Shown: positions 55,818-64,000 of the stretch, one piece after another
Layout: every line of letters begins with the position of its first letter
How positions within the stretch are numbered: position 1 is the stretch's first letter
Assembly (NCBI RefSeq): GCF_024448165.1
Contig: NZ_JAMOLN010000025.1
Location: 1-64,000 of the forward strand
Length of the DNA: 64,000 bases
Source: Streptomyces longispororuber
GTDB lineage: Bacteria > Actinomycetota > Actinomycetes > Streptomycetales > Streptomycetaceae
Reading direction: 5' to 3'
The notes under the pieces: model-generated
Told to the model about the DNA's origin: nothing
The model's input: the letters and a program-made list of their open reading frames with translations, nothing else
The model's database searches: none
Program-made: the position numbers and the translations under genes

Positions 55818-58280
55818 TCACCAGCGCATGCCGATCTCGTCCAGGTCGGCCCGCCGCCCAGGAGTCAGCTTCTCCGCACGACGGCGCGCGTTGGCGATCC
55901 ACATGCCGAGCTTGACCTCCGTGGCGTCGTCCCCCGCACCTTCGAGGACCTCGGTGTGCTTGCGCGGCACGTTCAGATGGCCCTCGCGCGCGTGGAAGCG
56001 GCGGGCCGCCCGCACGTTGAGCGCCCACTTGTCGTCCTGGGTCAGCCGGTCGGGCCGCTCGTCCGCGGCGGCGGGGGCCAGGCCGACGGCGTGCACGAGC
56101 AGCCATCGCTGGGCGGGCAGCAGCTGGTCGAGGGCGAGCCGCTGCGCCCGGACCCAGCGCCCCAGGTCCTCGCCCTGCACGACGAGCTCACCGGCCGCGC
56201 CGGGGACCCCGCCACCGGCGCGCACATGCGCCTGCAGCAGACGGAAGGCGCGCTGCCAGCCCACGTCCCAGACCGGACACCAGCCGGGGTCGACGTCCTC
56301 CAGCGCCTCCCGGCGCGCCGGGGTGAGCGCCGCGGCCCCGGCCCCGGTGGCCTTCGCGGCGGCCCGCTGGTTCTTCGCCCACGTCCCGACCGGGTAGCCG
56401 TTCCACACGGCGGCGGCGGGCGGCAGGAAGTGACCGTGCTCGGCGGCCCAGGACCGGGCCGCGGTGAGGCCCTCGTCGAAGGACACGTCGTGGTGCGACC
56501 AGACCATGCCCTGCGCGTTCAGCTCGGCGACCCGGCCCGCGTCCAGGCGGCCCGCCTTGTGGTGCCTGCGCTGGTCGGCGAGCCAGGTGCCCAGCGGGAA
56601 ACCGGCCGGGCTCCAGTCGTCGGGCGTCACGAAGTCGTACGGCACGCGCAGCTGCCCGGTCCCGGTCTCCTTCGCGTACCGGGCGCAGGCCTCGATCCCG
56701 CGCCGCCAGTACGCGCCCTCCGGCTGGATCACGCGCAGCCGCATGAAGCGGGCCAGCTGCGCGGGGTCGCGCGGCGCCGAGAACTTCAGCAGCTCGCGCG
56801 CGGGAGCGCTCATCACGGTGACCGGCCCGCCGTCGTCGCCCTCCTCCTTCTCCTCAGGTTGCGGCTCGACGGCCCGGTCCGGCCCGCTGCGGGGACGGGA
56901 GTCGGCGAGCGCCTCGATCGTCTCGGCGTCGTGCGCGCGCAGCGCCTCCAGGACCTTGGCCAGGGCGCCGTAGGCGGGGGAGGTGAGCATGTCGTCGGGG
57001 TCCTCGTCCCGGCCGAGGAACACCGGGACCACGAGCGAGGCGAGCTTCCCGTCGCCGGGCCGCACCCGCAGGGCCCGGCCGACCATCTGCACGATGTCGA
57101 CCATCGACCCGCGGACGTCGCAGAAGGCGACCGAGTCGCAGTTCGCCGTGTCGACGCCTTCGCCGAGCACCTTCACCGAGCTCAGGAGGCGCAGCGCGGC
57201 CGGCACCGGCCCGGGTGCGCCGCCCTCCTCGGACCCGGGCTCGATGACGTCGGACGCGAACGCGTCGAGGACCGCGCGCCGGTGCACCGGCGGATGCCCG
57301 CCGTACAGCCAGCTCGCCCACACCCGCTCGGGGTGCGGATACACAGCCGGGTCCCGCTTCCACAGCCGTGCGGCGACGTCGCCGATGCCCTCGGCCATCG
57401 CCTCCGCCTCGGCCACCCTGGTGTGGAAGGTGAGCAGCCTGCGGAGGTTCTCCTGCGCGGCCGCGGTGAGTACGCCTGTCTGCAGCGCCGCCAGCCGGGC
57501 GCCGCGGACTTCCTCGACGCCCGTCCCGCCCTCCGCCCTCCGCCCGTGCTCGGGGTCGCGGATGTCGACGCAGACCACCTGATAGGGCGCCACCAGGCCC
57601 CGGCTCACCGCCTCGGACAGCGACAGCCGGTAGGCCACGGGGCCGAAGACGGGGGAGTCCTCGCTCATGCTCGCCACGAGCCGCGGCGCCCGACGGCCGT
57701 CGGCGGCCTCCCACACGCGGGGCGTCGCCGTCATGTACAGCCGGCGTGCCGCGGGCAGCACCTGCTGGTCGTGCACCGCGGCCCACGGCTTGAGGCCGTC
57801 ACCGCTCGTCCGGTGCGCCTCGTCGACCACCATGAGGTCCCAGGCCGCGAGACCGGCCAGGTGCGCGCGCTGCAGGACGCCCTGCCCGACCGACGCGTAC
57901 GTCGCGAAGACGGTCACCGTGTCCAGGTCCCGCAGCCACTCCACGAGTTCCTCGGGGTCGGTGCTGCACGGCACGCCCTCCGACTCCTCGGCACGCAGCG
58001 AGCACACCCCGACCATCGCCCCGGTGCGCCCGCCGTCGCGCCGCCACGCGGTCGCGGTCTGCACGAGCAGGTCGAGGGTGGGGACGAGCACCAGCACCCG
58101 GCGCGCCCCGAGGCGCCGGGCGGCGGCGCCGGCCACGAGCGTCTTGCCGGAGCCGGTGGCCGCGATGCACTGGGTGCGCAGTCCGTCCGCGGGCAGCCGT
58201 CCGTCCGCGGGTGCCTGCAAGGAGCGCAGGATCGCGTCGACCGCCTCGACCTGATGAGGCCGCAGAACCTGCTCGGCCAT
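55818..58280 (-). CDS. DEAD/DEAH-box (SF2) helicase with helicase-associated repeats
   Basis: An 820-residue helicase of the restriction-enzyme-subunit-like SF2 group. Walker A is ATGSGKT (residues 41-47). The DEAH box is VVDEAHRTSGDG (about 150). Motif III is LYMTATPRVW. Motif VI is VDIVQMVGRALRVRPGDGK. After ~500 come four helicase-associated (HA) repeats, each with a Gly-x-W segment: GFPLGTWLADQRRHHKAGRL, GYPVGTWAKNQRAA, LGRWVRAQRLAL and LGMWIANARRRAEKL. Such proteins are common in Streptomyces and of unknown role; HA repeats are thought to bind nucleic acid. ATG 58280 preferred (GGG 9 bases upstream). Confidence 0.9.
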   Translation of the reverse strand: MAEQVLRPHQVEAVDAILRSLQAPADGRLPADGLRTQCIAATGSGKTLVAGAAARRLGARRVLVLVPTLDLLVQTATAWRRDGGRTGAMVGVCSLRAEESEGVPCSTDPEELVEWLRDLDTVTVFATYASVGQGVLQRAHLAGLAAWDLMVVDEAHRTSGDGLKPWAAVHDQQVLPAARRLYMTATPRVWEAADGRRAPRLVASMSEDSPVFGPVAYRLSLSEAVSRGLVAPYQVVCVDIRDPEHGRRAEGGTGVEEVRGARLAALQTGVLTAAAQENLRRLLTFHTRVAEAEAMAEGIGDVAARLWKRDPAVYPHPERVWASWLYGGHPPVHRRAVLDAFASDVIEPGSEEGGAPGPVPAALRLLSSVKVLGEGVDTANCDSVAFCDVRGSMVDIVQMVGRALRVRPGDGKLASLVVPVFLGRDEDPDDMLTSPAYGALAKVLEALRAHDAETIEALADSRPRSGPDRAVEPQPEEKEEGDDGGPVTVMSAPARELLKFSAPRDPAQLARFMRLRVIQPEGAYWRRGIEACARYAKETGTGQLRVPYDFVTPDDWSPAGFPLGTWLADQRRHHKAGRLDAGRVAELNAQGMVWSHHDVSFDEGLTAARSWAAEHGHFLPPAAAVWNGYPVGTWAKNQRAAAKATGAGAAALTPARREALEDVDPGWCPVWDVGWQRAFRLLQAHVRAGGGVPGAAGELVVQGEDLGRWVRAQRLALDQLLPAQRWLLVHAVGLAPAAADERPDRLTQDDKWALNVRAARRFHAREGHLNVPRKHTEVLEGAGDDATEVKLGMWIANARRRAEKLTPGRRADLDEIGMRW

Positions 58281-58338
58281 CCGCACCCACCCTTTCCTCA
58301 CCGAAATGCCCTGTGCCGCTTCCGGTAGGGATCCTGCC

Positions 58339-59730
58339 TCACACGGGTTCGGGTTGGGGTCCCGCGGGCTGCGCGTCCGGCTGCGGTGTCGGCTCCGGCT
58401 TCGGCTCCCACTGCCTGGTGGTCCGCACGTAGAGGTGGATCACGGAGCCCATGAGGAGCAGCATGAGCGGTCCGAACAGCCACGGGTGCGCGGCCATCTG
58501 CACCGGCAGGTAGCGGTACGCCACGATCAGCGCGGTGAACACGACCGATCCGTAGGCGACGAGACGGACGGCCGAGCGGTCCCAGCCGCGGGACACGGAG
58601 CGCATGCCGGCCTCGATGGTGAGCGCGAACACCACGCCCGCGACGAGGTCCACGCCGTAGTGGTAGCCGAAGCCCAGGGTCGCGGTGAGCGTGGCGACCA
58701 GCCAGAAGGTGCCCGCGTACCGCATCAGCCGTGAGCCGTGGCGGGAGTGGATGAACAGCGTCGTGGCCCACGCCGTGTGCAGGCTCGGCATGCAGTTGCG
58801 CGGGGTGAGCTGGTCGAACGGGATCGGGTGCGGGGTGCCGATCCGCGGCAGCGCGTCGGGCCACACGTTGGCCGCCGCCCACTGGGCGCCCTCGGCCCCG
58901 TACGCGTAGACCGGCCCGACCACCGGGAAGATCATGTAGATGGCCGGTCCGAACAGACCGATGACCAGGAACGTGCGCACCAAGTGGTGGGCGGGGAACC
59001 GGCGCTCGGCCGCGACGTGGCGCAGTTGGTAGAGGCCGACGAGCGCGGCCGCCAGCGGGAGCTGCCCGTAGACGACGCTCAGGACGTGGCCGCTGACGGG
59101 GCCGGTGGCCTCCATGGCCCGGCCGACGAGCCAGGACGGGTTGCCCAGCGCGTGATCGGCGGTGGCGACGTACGGGTCGAGCACGTCGGGGCGGGTCTTC
59201 GACGTGATCAGCAGCCAGGTGTCACCGGTCTTGTGGCCGACCACCAGGAGCAGGCCGAGCCCGACGCCCTTGAGCAGCAGGATCCGTTCCGCCCCGGTGT
59301 GCCGGGTGACGGCGAGGACCGCGATGGCCACCACCACCCACAGCGCGCCGTTGCCGAAGGTCAGATCGGCGCCGACGGCTATCCGCACCAGCAGGAAGAC
59401 GATGTCGATGGCGACCGCCGTGGCCGCCGCGATCAGCCGCTGCCGCCAGGTGAGCACCACCATCGTCAGCGCCAGGCCGGCGTACAGCAGCGGCCCGGAG
59501 TGCGGGGCGAAGATCACCTCGCTCGCCTCGGTGGAGATCGGGCCCGGCTGGCCGTAGTGGCGCGCCGCGAATTCCAGCGCGACGAGGAACGCGAGGGTCG
59601 CCGCCCCCGCCGTGGCCCACAGCACCGTGCGCGGCTGACGCCACGTGGCGGACGCGGATCCGGACTGACGCTGCTGGGGTATTCGTGGTGTGGTCTTCAA
59701 CTGTCCGACTCGGTAGTGGATTGAGGGCAC
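58339..59730 (-). CDS. PAP2-superfamily membrane enzyme (AUR1/inositol-phosphoceramide-synthase-like)
   Basis: A 463-residue membrane protein with about ten spans. The PAP2 catalytic blocks are PRNCMPSLHTAWATTLFIHS (His in PSLH) and LGFGYHYGVDLVAGVVFAL (His and Asp). This arrangement matches AUR1-like phosphatidylinositol transferases and bacterial PAP2 proteins. The C-terminus is a Pro/Glu-rich cytosolic tail (EPKPEPTPQPDAQP). Likely a phospholipid headgroup transferase or phosphatase. The start is weakly supported: the GTG at 59730 has no ribosome site. Confidence 0.85.
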   Translation of the reverse strand: MPSIHYRVGQLKTTPRIPQQRQSGSASATWRQPRTVLWATAGAATLAFLVALEFAARHYGQPGPISTEASEVIFAPHSGPLLYAGLALTMVVLTWRQRLIAAATAVAIDIVFLLVRIAVGADLTFGNGALWVVVAIAVLAVTRHTGAERILLLKGVGLGLLLVVGHKTGDTWLLITSKTRPDVLDPYVATADHALGNPSWLVGRAMEATGPVSGHVLSVVYGQLPLAAALVGLYQLRHVAAERRFPAHHLVRTFLVIGLFGPAIYMIFPVVGPVYAYGAEGAQWAAANVWPDALPRIGTPHPIPFDQLTPRNCMPSLHTAWATTLFIHSRHGSRLMRYAGTFWLVATLTATLGFGYHYGVDLVAGVVFALTIEAGMRSVSRGWDRSAVRLVAYGSVVFTALIVAYRYLPVQMAAHPWLFGPLMLLLMGSVIHLYVRTTRQWEPKPEPTPQPDAQPAGPQPEPV

Positions 59731-60036
59731 AAAGGGCAGAACTTCACGTGTTGTGCGGGATGGCGCGAATTTCCGGTGAAGAGCGGACGATCCGGGTGAT
59801 CATCACGAGTTCGAACATGCTAACGGCATGCACAGCCGGCAGACAGGGGCACGTCAGGAGCCCGGTCGGCCGCTCCTCGCGGAGCGGATTCCTCCGGCGC
59901 ACCCCGGCCCTGCCTGCTGGGTCACCGAAAGGTTCCTCAGTCACGGAAAAGTGCGTTCTTCCCCGCTGTGGACCGCTCTCCTACGGTTACTGAGGAACCA
60001 CAAGTGACCGCTATAAAACGGGAGAAAGTGCGAGCC
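59731..60036. other. 306-base divergent intergenic region with a long-spaced inverted repeat
   Basis: No gene. GGTTCCTCAGT (59931-59941) and ACTGAGGAACC (59989-59999) form a perfect 11-base inverted repeat separated by 47 bases, ending 37 bases before the RidA-like start. A TACGGT box (59982-59987) partly abuts the right arm. This could be a paired operator or a large stem in the leader. The left part, near the PAP2 gene, has AT-richer patches but no clear promoter. Confidence 0.55.
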
Positions 60037-60447
60037 ATGCCGATCACTCTGCTCAACCCCCAGGGCCTGCCCGAGATCGACGTCTACCGCCAGGTGGCCA
60101 TCGCCTCCGGAACACGCCTCGTCTTCGTCTCCGGACAGGTCTCCTGGGACGAGAACGGCACCACGGTCGGCGAGGGCGACCTGGCCGCCCAGGTCGAACA
60201 GTGCTATCGCAACGTCGCCACGGCCCTTGCCGCCGCGGGCGGTTCCTTCGACGACGTGGCGAAAATGACCTTCTACGCGGTCGACTGGACGGCCGACAAG
60301 ATGCCCACGCTCCTGGAAGGCATCTCCAGGGCCACCGAGAAGCTGGGGATCACCACGGCGCCTCCGCTGACCCTGATCGGCGTCGTGACCCTGGACGTCC
60401 CCGACCACCTCGTCGAGATCGAGGCCACGGCGGTCCTGCCCGCCTGA
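60037..60447 (+). CDS. RidA-family protein lacking the catalytic arginine
   Basis: A 136-residue RidA/YjgF/UK114-fold protein (trimeric, cytosolic). It carries VFVSGQVSWDENG, QVEQCYRNVATALAAAGGSF and the C-terminal DHLVEIEATAVLPA. In RidA the deaminase arginine precedes this strand (the AR-LP context); here the aligned position is Thr (GVVTLDVP), so classic imine deaminase activity is unlikely. It lies 197 bases upstream of the class-V aminotransferase-like gene, which may be functionally linked. ATG 11 bases after GGGAGA. Confidence 0.85.
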   Translation: MPITLLNPQGLPEIDVYRQVAIASGTRLVFVSGQVSWDENGTTVGEGDLAAQVEQCYRNVATALAAAGGSFDDVAKMTFYAVDWTADKMPTLLEGISRATEKLGITTAPPLTLIGVVTLDVPDHLVEIEATAVLPA

Positions 60448-60492
60448 GGTCCTGTCCGTCCGAGGTCCTGTCTGCCTGAGCTCCTGTCTGCC
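60445..60492. repeat. Three 16-base tandem repeats
   Basis: Units at 60445-60460, 60461-60476 and 60477-60492 share the pattern YGAGSTCCTGTCYGYC. They begin at the stop codon of the RidA-like gene and lie in the spacer before the next gene. Confidence 0.8.
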
Positions 60493-60644
60493 CGAGGCGA
60501 CGGGCCGGCGGTGTCCGCGGCCGGGGGCAGCGGGACCTTCTCCGCGGCTCCGTGCGAGAGTTCGGCTGAACCGGACCGCTCCGGGCAGGCGCCACCGTGC
60601 GCCTGCCCGGCGCCCCACCGCACCCCCGAGCCAGGAGTCGAGTC

Positions 60645-61850
60645 ATGCCCTTCGACGTCGCCGCGATCCGCGCACGGATCCCCGCCCTCACCTCCGGCTC
60701 CGCCCGCTTCGACTCGCCCGGCGGCACCCAGACCCCGCAACCGGTCATCGACGCCGTCGTCGCGACCCTGACCGGTCCGCTGGCGAACCGGGGCGGGACC
60801 ACCGAGGGCGAGCGCAACGCGGAACGCGTCGTGAGCGGGGCCCGCGCGGCCCTCGCCGACTTCCTCGGCACGACGCCCGACACCGTCGTCTTCGGCCGCA
60901 GCGCGACCCAGCTCGTCTACGACCTGTCCCGGACCCTGGCCAAGACCTGGCGCCCCGGCGACGAGGTCGTCGTCAGCACGCTCGACCACGACTCCAACAT
61001 CCGGCCCTGGGTCCAGGCCGCCGAAGCGGCCGGCGCGACCGTGCGGTGGGCCGAGTTCGACGCGGCCACCGGTGCGCTGCGCCCCGAGCACATCGCGGCG
61101 CACCTGTCAGCCCGCACCCGCCTGGTCGCCGTCACCGCCGCCTCCAACCTCACCGGTGTCCGCCCCGACCTGCCGGCGATCGCCGCCCTGGCCCACGAGG
61201 CGGGCGCGCACGTCCACGTCGACGCCGTGGGATACGCCTCCCACACGCTGGTGGACCTGGCTGCCTTCGGCGCCGACACCCTCGTGTGCTCCCCGTACAA
61301 GTTCCTCGGCCCCCACCTGGGCGTGCTGACCGGTCGCGCCGAGGTGCTGGAGTCCCTGCGCCCCGACAAGCTCCTGCCCTCCAGCGACGCCGTGCCCGAG
61401 CGCTTCGAACTGGGCACCCTGCCCTACGAGTTGCTGGCCGGCGCGCACGCCGCCGTGGACTTCCTCGCGGGCCTCGACCCGGACGCGAGGGGCAGCCGCC
61501 GCGAGCGGCTGACCGCCTCGTTCGCCGCGCTGGAGGCGCACGAACACGCCCTGGCCAAGCGGCTGGAGGACGGCCTCGCCGCCCTCGACGGGATCACGGT
61601 GCACGGCCGCGCCATGTCACCGTCCCCGCTCCAGCTGTTCACCGTCGAGGGCCACCGCCCCGCGGACGTCTCCCGGCACCTGGCCGCGCACGGCGTCGAC
61701 GCCCCCGCCGGTTCCTTCTACGCCGCACTCGCCGCGGACCGCCTCGGTCTGGGAGCGGAGGGCGGCGTACGGGTGGGACTGGCGCCCTACAGCAACGAGG
61801 AGGACGTCGACCGTCTGCACGCGGCCCTGGACGTACTCGGCCGGGCGTGA
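60645..61850 (+). CDS. Class-V aminotransferase / cysteine-desulfurase-like protein
   Basis: A 401-residue PLP enzyme of the NifS/CsdA-like group, of the kind annotated as cysteine desulfurase family protein. PLP features are the Asp/His segment HVHVDAVGYASHTLVDLAAF (about 188-207) and the Schiff-base Lys in VCSPYKFLGPHLGVL (about 219-233). The opening FDSPGGTQTPQPVIDAVVA is typical. I do not see the conserved catalytic cysteine loop of true desulfurases near the C-terminus (HGVDAPAGSFYAALAADRLG there instead), so another substrate is likely. ATG after CCAGGAG. Confidence 0.88.
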   Translation: MPFDVAAIRARIPALTSGSARFDSPGGTQTPQPVIDAVVATLTGPLANRGGTTEGERNAERVVSGARAALADFLGTTPDTVVFGRSATQLVYDLSRTLAKTWRPGDEVVVSTLDHDSNIRPWVQAAEAAGATVRWAEFDAATGALRPEHIAAHLSARTRLVAVTAASNLTGVRPDLPAIAALAHEAGAHVHVDAVGYASHTLVDLAAFGADTLVCSPYKFLGPHLGVLTGRAEVLESLRPDKLLPSSDAVPERFELGTLPYELLAGAHAAVDFLAGLDPDARGSRRERLTASFAALEAHEHALAKRLEDGLAALDGITVHGRAMSPSPLQLFTVEGHRPADVSRHLAAHGVDAPAGSFYAALAADRLGLGAEGGVRVGLAPYSNEEDVDRLHAALDVLGRA

Positions 61851-61865
61851 GTCGCGGACTCCTCT

Positions 61866-63998
61866 TCATCGACCGGCCGGCTGGAGCGACGACTTCCCGA
61901 AATGCCCCGCCCAGAGCCGTACGGACCCGTCGTGCCCTGCGGTCGCGATGAAGTGACCGTCGGGGGAGAACGCGACACAGTTCACCCGGTCGGTGTGTCC
62001 GGTGAGGGGTTCACCGACGGACTGGCGGGTGGTCGTGTTCCACAGGTGGACCGTCCCGTCGGCAGCGGCAGTGGCCACCAGGTGACCGTCGGGCGAGAAC
62101 GCCACCGAGTGGACCGGACCGGCGTGGCCGGTGTCTGCCTCACGGACGGACGTGCCGGTGGCGCAGTCCCACAGCCGTACGGTCCCGTCCTCGGCGGCGG
62201 TGACGACGAGGCGCCCGTCGGCGGAGAACGCCACCGCCAGGACGGGTCCGGAGTGCCCGACCAGGGGTTCACCGACGGAGCGGCGGGTGGGAGTGCTCCA
62301 CAGACGGACGGTCCTGTCGTCGCTCGCGGTGGCGAGGAGCCGCCCGTCGGGGGAGAACGCCACGGCCCGAACGCTGTCGGTGTGGCCGGACAGCGGCGAA
62401 CCGAGAGGCGCGCCGGACGCGGTGGCCCACAGCTGAGGGGCATAGCCGCCGCCGGCGAGGGTGCGTCCGTCGGGCGAGAAGGCCATGCACGAGGAGGCGC
62501 CGTCGCGAGCGGTGAGGGGACGTCCGACCGGGCGGTGGAGGACGGTGTCCCACAGGCGGAGCGTGTCGTCGTCGCTCGCGGTGGCGACGAGGCGTCCGTC
62601 GGGGGAGAACGCCACCGTCAGGACCTGGCCGGTGTGACCGGTGAGGGGGTTGCCGACGGGGAGTCGGGTGATGGGGTCCCAGAAGCGCGCGGTTGCGTCG
62701 ACCCCCGCGGTGGCGAGCAGGTGACCGTCCGGTGCGAAAGCCAGGGAGCGGATCGGGCCGCCGTGACCGGCGGCCAGGGCAGGCAGTGGCACGTGGTGCC
62801 CCCGGGAGAGGGCGTGCTCGACCGCCCGAAGCGCTGGGGTGGACTCGGCGACGGATGCCGGAGTGTGCGGCTCACCGCGGCGGTACACCCACACGGAGTT
62901 GTCGTGGCCCGCGGTGGAGAGCAGGCTTCCGTCGGGGGAGAAGGCCACCGACCAGACCTGATCGGTGTGGCCGGTGAGGGGTTGGCCGACCGGAGTGCCG
63001 GTCGCGGGGTCCCACAGCCGCACGGTCCGGTCCTTGCTGGCGGTGGCCAGCAGCCCGCCGTCAGGGGAGAACGTCACCGAGAAGACCGGACCGGTGTGCC
63101 CGGTGAGGGGAGCGAGCAACGTCGTGCCGGTGACCGGATTCCACAGCCGTGCCGTGCCGTCGGAGCCTGCCGAGGCGAGCGCACGCCCGTCCGGGGAGAA
63201 CGCCACCGACTCGACGTCGTCGGTGTGACCGACGAGGGGCCTGCCCAGGAGAGCGCCGGTGGCCACGTCCCACAGGCGCACGGTCTTGTCGCGGCCCGCC
63301 GTGGCGAGCAGGCTGCCGTCCGGGGAGAACGCCACCGACCAGACGGGATCGCCGTGCCCCGTGAGGGCGTCGCCGGCCGGTGTGCGCGTGGCCGTGCGCC
63401 ACAGCCGTACGGTCTCGTCGGCGCTCGCGCTGCCCAGCAGCCGCCCGTCGGGCGAGAACGCCACCGACCAGACCTCGTCGGTGTGGCCGGTGAGGGGTTG
63501 GCCGACCGGTGCGCCGGTCGCGGAGTCCCACAGCCGAACTGTGTGGTCGGCGCCCGCGGTGGCCAGCAGCCGGCCGTCCGGGGAGAAGCACACCGACGCC
63601 ACCCCGTCGGTGTGGCCGGTGAGGGGTTGGCCGACCGGTGCGCCGGTCGCGGAGTCCCACAGTCGCACCGTGTGGTCCGCGCCCGCTGCGGCGAGCAGCC
63701 GTCCGTCCGGCGAGAACGCCGCCGACACGACAGGGCCCGAGTGCCGCAGCGGCGCGTAGGCGAGGTCGGTGTACGGCGAGGACGCGAACCCCGGCCCCCG
63801 CGCGCGCGACGTCTCCGACGGGTCGCGCGCCGCCCCCCGCCGTGGCGCCGATGGCTTCTGCCGTCGCGTCGGACGGAGCGACGTCACGGCGATCCACCGC
63901 GCACGCCAGGGTTCGAGGACAGGGGACCGGCGGTCAGGCGGCGGACACTCCTGCCCGTACTCGTCCCAGGACATCAGCGTGCGGACGAGCAGCATCAC
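61866..63998 (-). CDS. WD40-repeat protein, 14 blades (5' end uncertain)
   Basis: A ~710-residue frame, nearly all WD40 repeats, reaching within two bases of the window edge, so the true start may lie outside. I count fourteen repeats (each with SPDG and RLWD-like signatures), split into two sets of seven by a ~40-residue linker after VWVYRRGEPHTPASVAESTP. This suggests two seven-bladed propellers. Blades 1 and 2 are nearly identical in DNA and protein, pointing to recent duplication. The ~85-residue N-terminal part (MSWDEYGQECPPPDRRSPVL) is unlike WD40; it may be the tail of a larger effector domain upstream. Function: protein-interaction scaffold. Confidence 0.85.
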   Translation of the reverse strand: MMLLVRTLMSWDEYGQECPPPDRRSPVLEPWRARWIAVTSLRPTRRQKPSAPRRGAARDPSETSRARGPGFASSPYTDLAYAPLRHSGPVVSAAFSPDGRLLAAAGADHTVRLWDSATGAPVGQPLTGHTDGVASVCFSPDGRLLATAGADHTVRLWDSATGAPVGQPLTGHTDEVWSVAFSPDGRLLGSASADETVRLWRTATRTPAGDALTGHGDPVWSVAFSPDGSLLATAGRDKTVRLWDVATGALLGRPLVGHTDDVESVAFSPDGRALASAGSDGTARLWNPVTGTTLLAPLTGHTGPVFSVTFSPDGGLLATASKDRTVRLWDPATGTPVGQPLTGHTDQVWSVAFSPDGSLLSTAGHDNSVWVYRRGEPHTPASVAESTPALRAVEHALSRGHHVPLPALAAGHGGPIRSLAFAPDGHLLATAGVDATARFWDPITRLPVGNPLTGHTGQVLTVAFSPDGRLVATASDDDTLRLWDTVLHRPVGRPLTARDGASSCMAFSPDGRTLAGGGYAPQLWATASGAPLGSPLSGHTDSVRAVAFSPDGRLLATASDDRTVRLWSTPTRRSVGEPLVGHSGPVLAVAFSADGRLVVTAAEDGTVRLWDCATGTSVREADTGHAGPVHSVAFSPDGHLVATAAADGTVHLWNTTTRQSVGEPLTGHTDRVNCVAFSPDGHFIATAGHDGSVRLWAGHFGKSSLQPAGR

Positions 63999-64000
63999 CT

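Noticed and set aside
62000..63760. Dispersed DNA repeats suggesting a mobile or satellite element
   Set aside because: The periodicity of about 126 bases equals one WD40 blade; the repeats are coding.

Overview
The window is very GC-rich, with C/G-ending codons, many GTG starts and GTGA/ATGA start-stop overlaps. It carries families typical of Streptomyces: PucR, AfsR-like NB-ARC, SpoIIE phosphatase, an ECF42-type sigma factor and a SigB/F-type sigma factor. I read it as a chromosomal segment of a Streptomyces or close relative. I see no rRNA, tRNA, CRISPR array, insertion sequence or prophage.

Layout. 0.2-1.8 kb: NarL-type two-component system. 1.8-5.5 kb: M20 hydrolase + MFS exporter, divergent from a double-HTH AsnC regulator. 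5.6-7.7 kb: second M20 hydrolase and a secreted HbpS/GlcG-like protein. 7.7-20.3 kb: catabolic module 1, made of an NCS1 permease + amidase, then DUF1097, a cytosine-deaminase-like amidohydrolase, an acetamidase/formamidase and a carbamate kinase, divergent from a PucR regulator that is followed by FdrA, DUF1116 and DUF2877. 20.3-23.6 kb: NB-ARC/TPR protein and a catalytic-only alanyl-tRNA-synthetase paralogue behind an apparent alanine-rich leader-peptide attenuator. 23.6-26 kb: ECF42-type sigma with two DGPF/YCII partners. 26-28 kb: TetR and FAD monooxygenase with tandem operators. 28-41.7 kb: mixed genes (DUF1345, SigB/F-type sigma, DEAD helicase, hydroxyisobutyryl-CoA hydrolase, epoxide hydrolase, a 1002-residue secreted multidomain protein, ankyrin lipoprotein, SpoIIE phosphatase, ArsR-type regulator). 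41.9-50.4 kb: module 2, made of a GntR/FCD regulator, MFS exporter, carbamate kinase, DUF2877, FdrA, DUF1116 and NCS1 permease. 50.4-64 kb: GlxA-like regulator + isochorismatase, YceI, XRE-cupin, methyltransferase, helicase with HA repeats, PAP2-type membrane enzyme, RidA-like and class-V aminotransferase genes, and a 14-blade WD40 protein reaching the window end.

The most striking feature is that five families (NCS1 permease, carbamate kinase, FdrA, DUF1116/YlbE, DUF2877/YlbF) each occur twice about 30 kb apart, in different gene orders and under different regulators. In E. coli the FdrA-YlbE-YlbF set is the oxamate carbamoyltransferase of anaerobic allantoin use, with a carbamate kinase turning carbamoyl phosphate into ATP, CO2 and ammonia. 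The two modules here therefore look like uptake plus carbamoyl-transfer pathways for ureide, amide or nitrogen-heterocycle compounds. In module 1, a composite DNA element occurs three times. At the carbamate kinase and FdrA promoters it lies exactly 33 bases from a -10 box, which makes it a strong candidate PucR-family operator. Module 2 carries TGGTATACC(A) sites suited to its FCD-type GntR regulator. Substrates are inferred, not shown.
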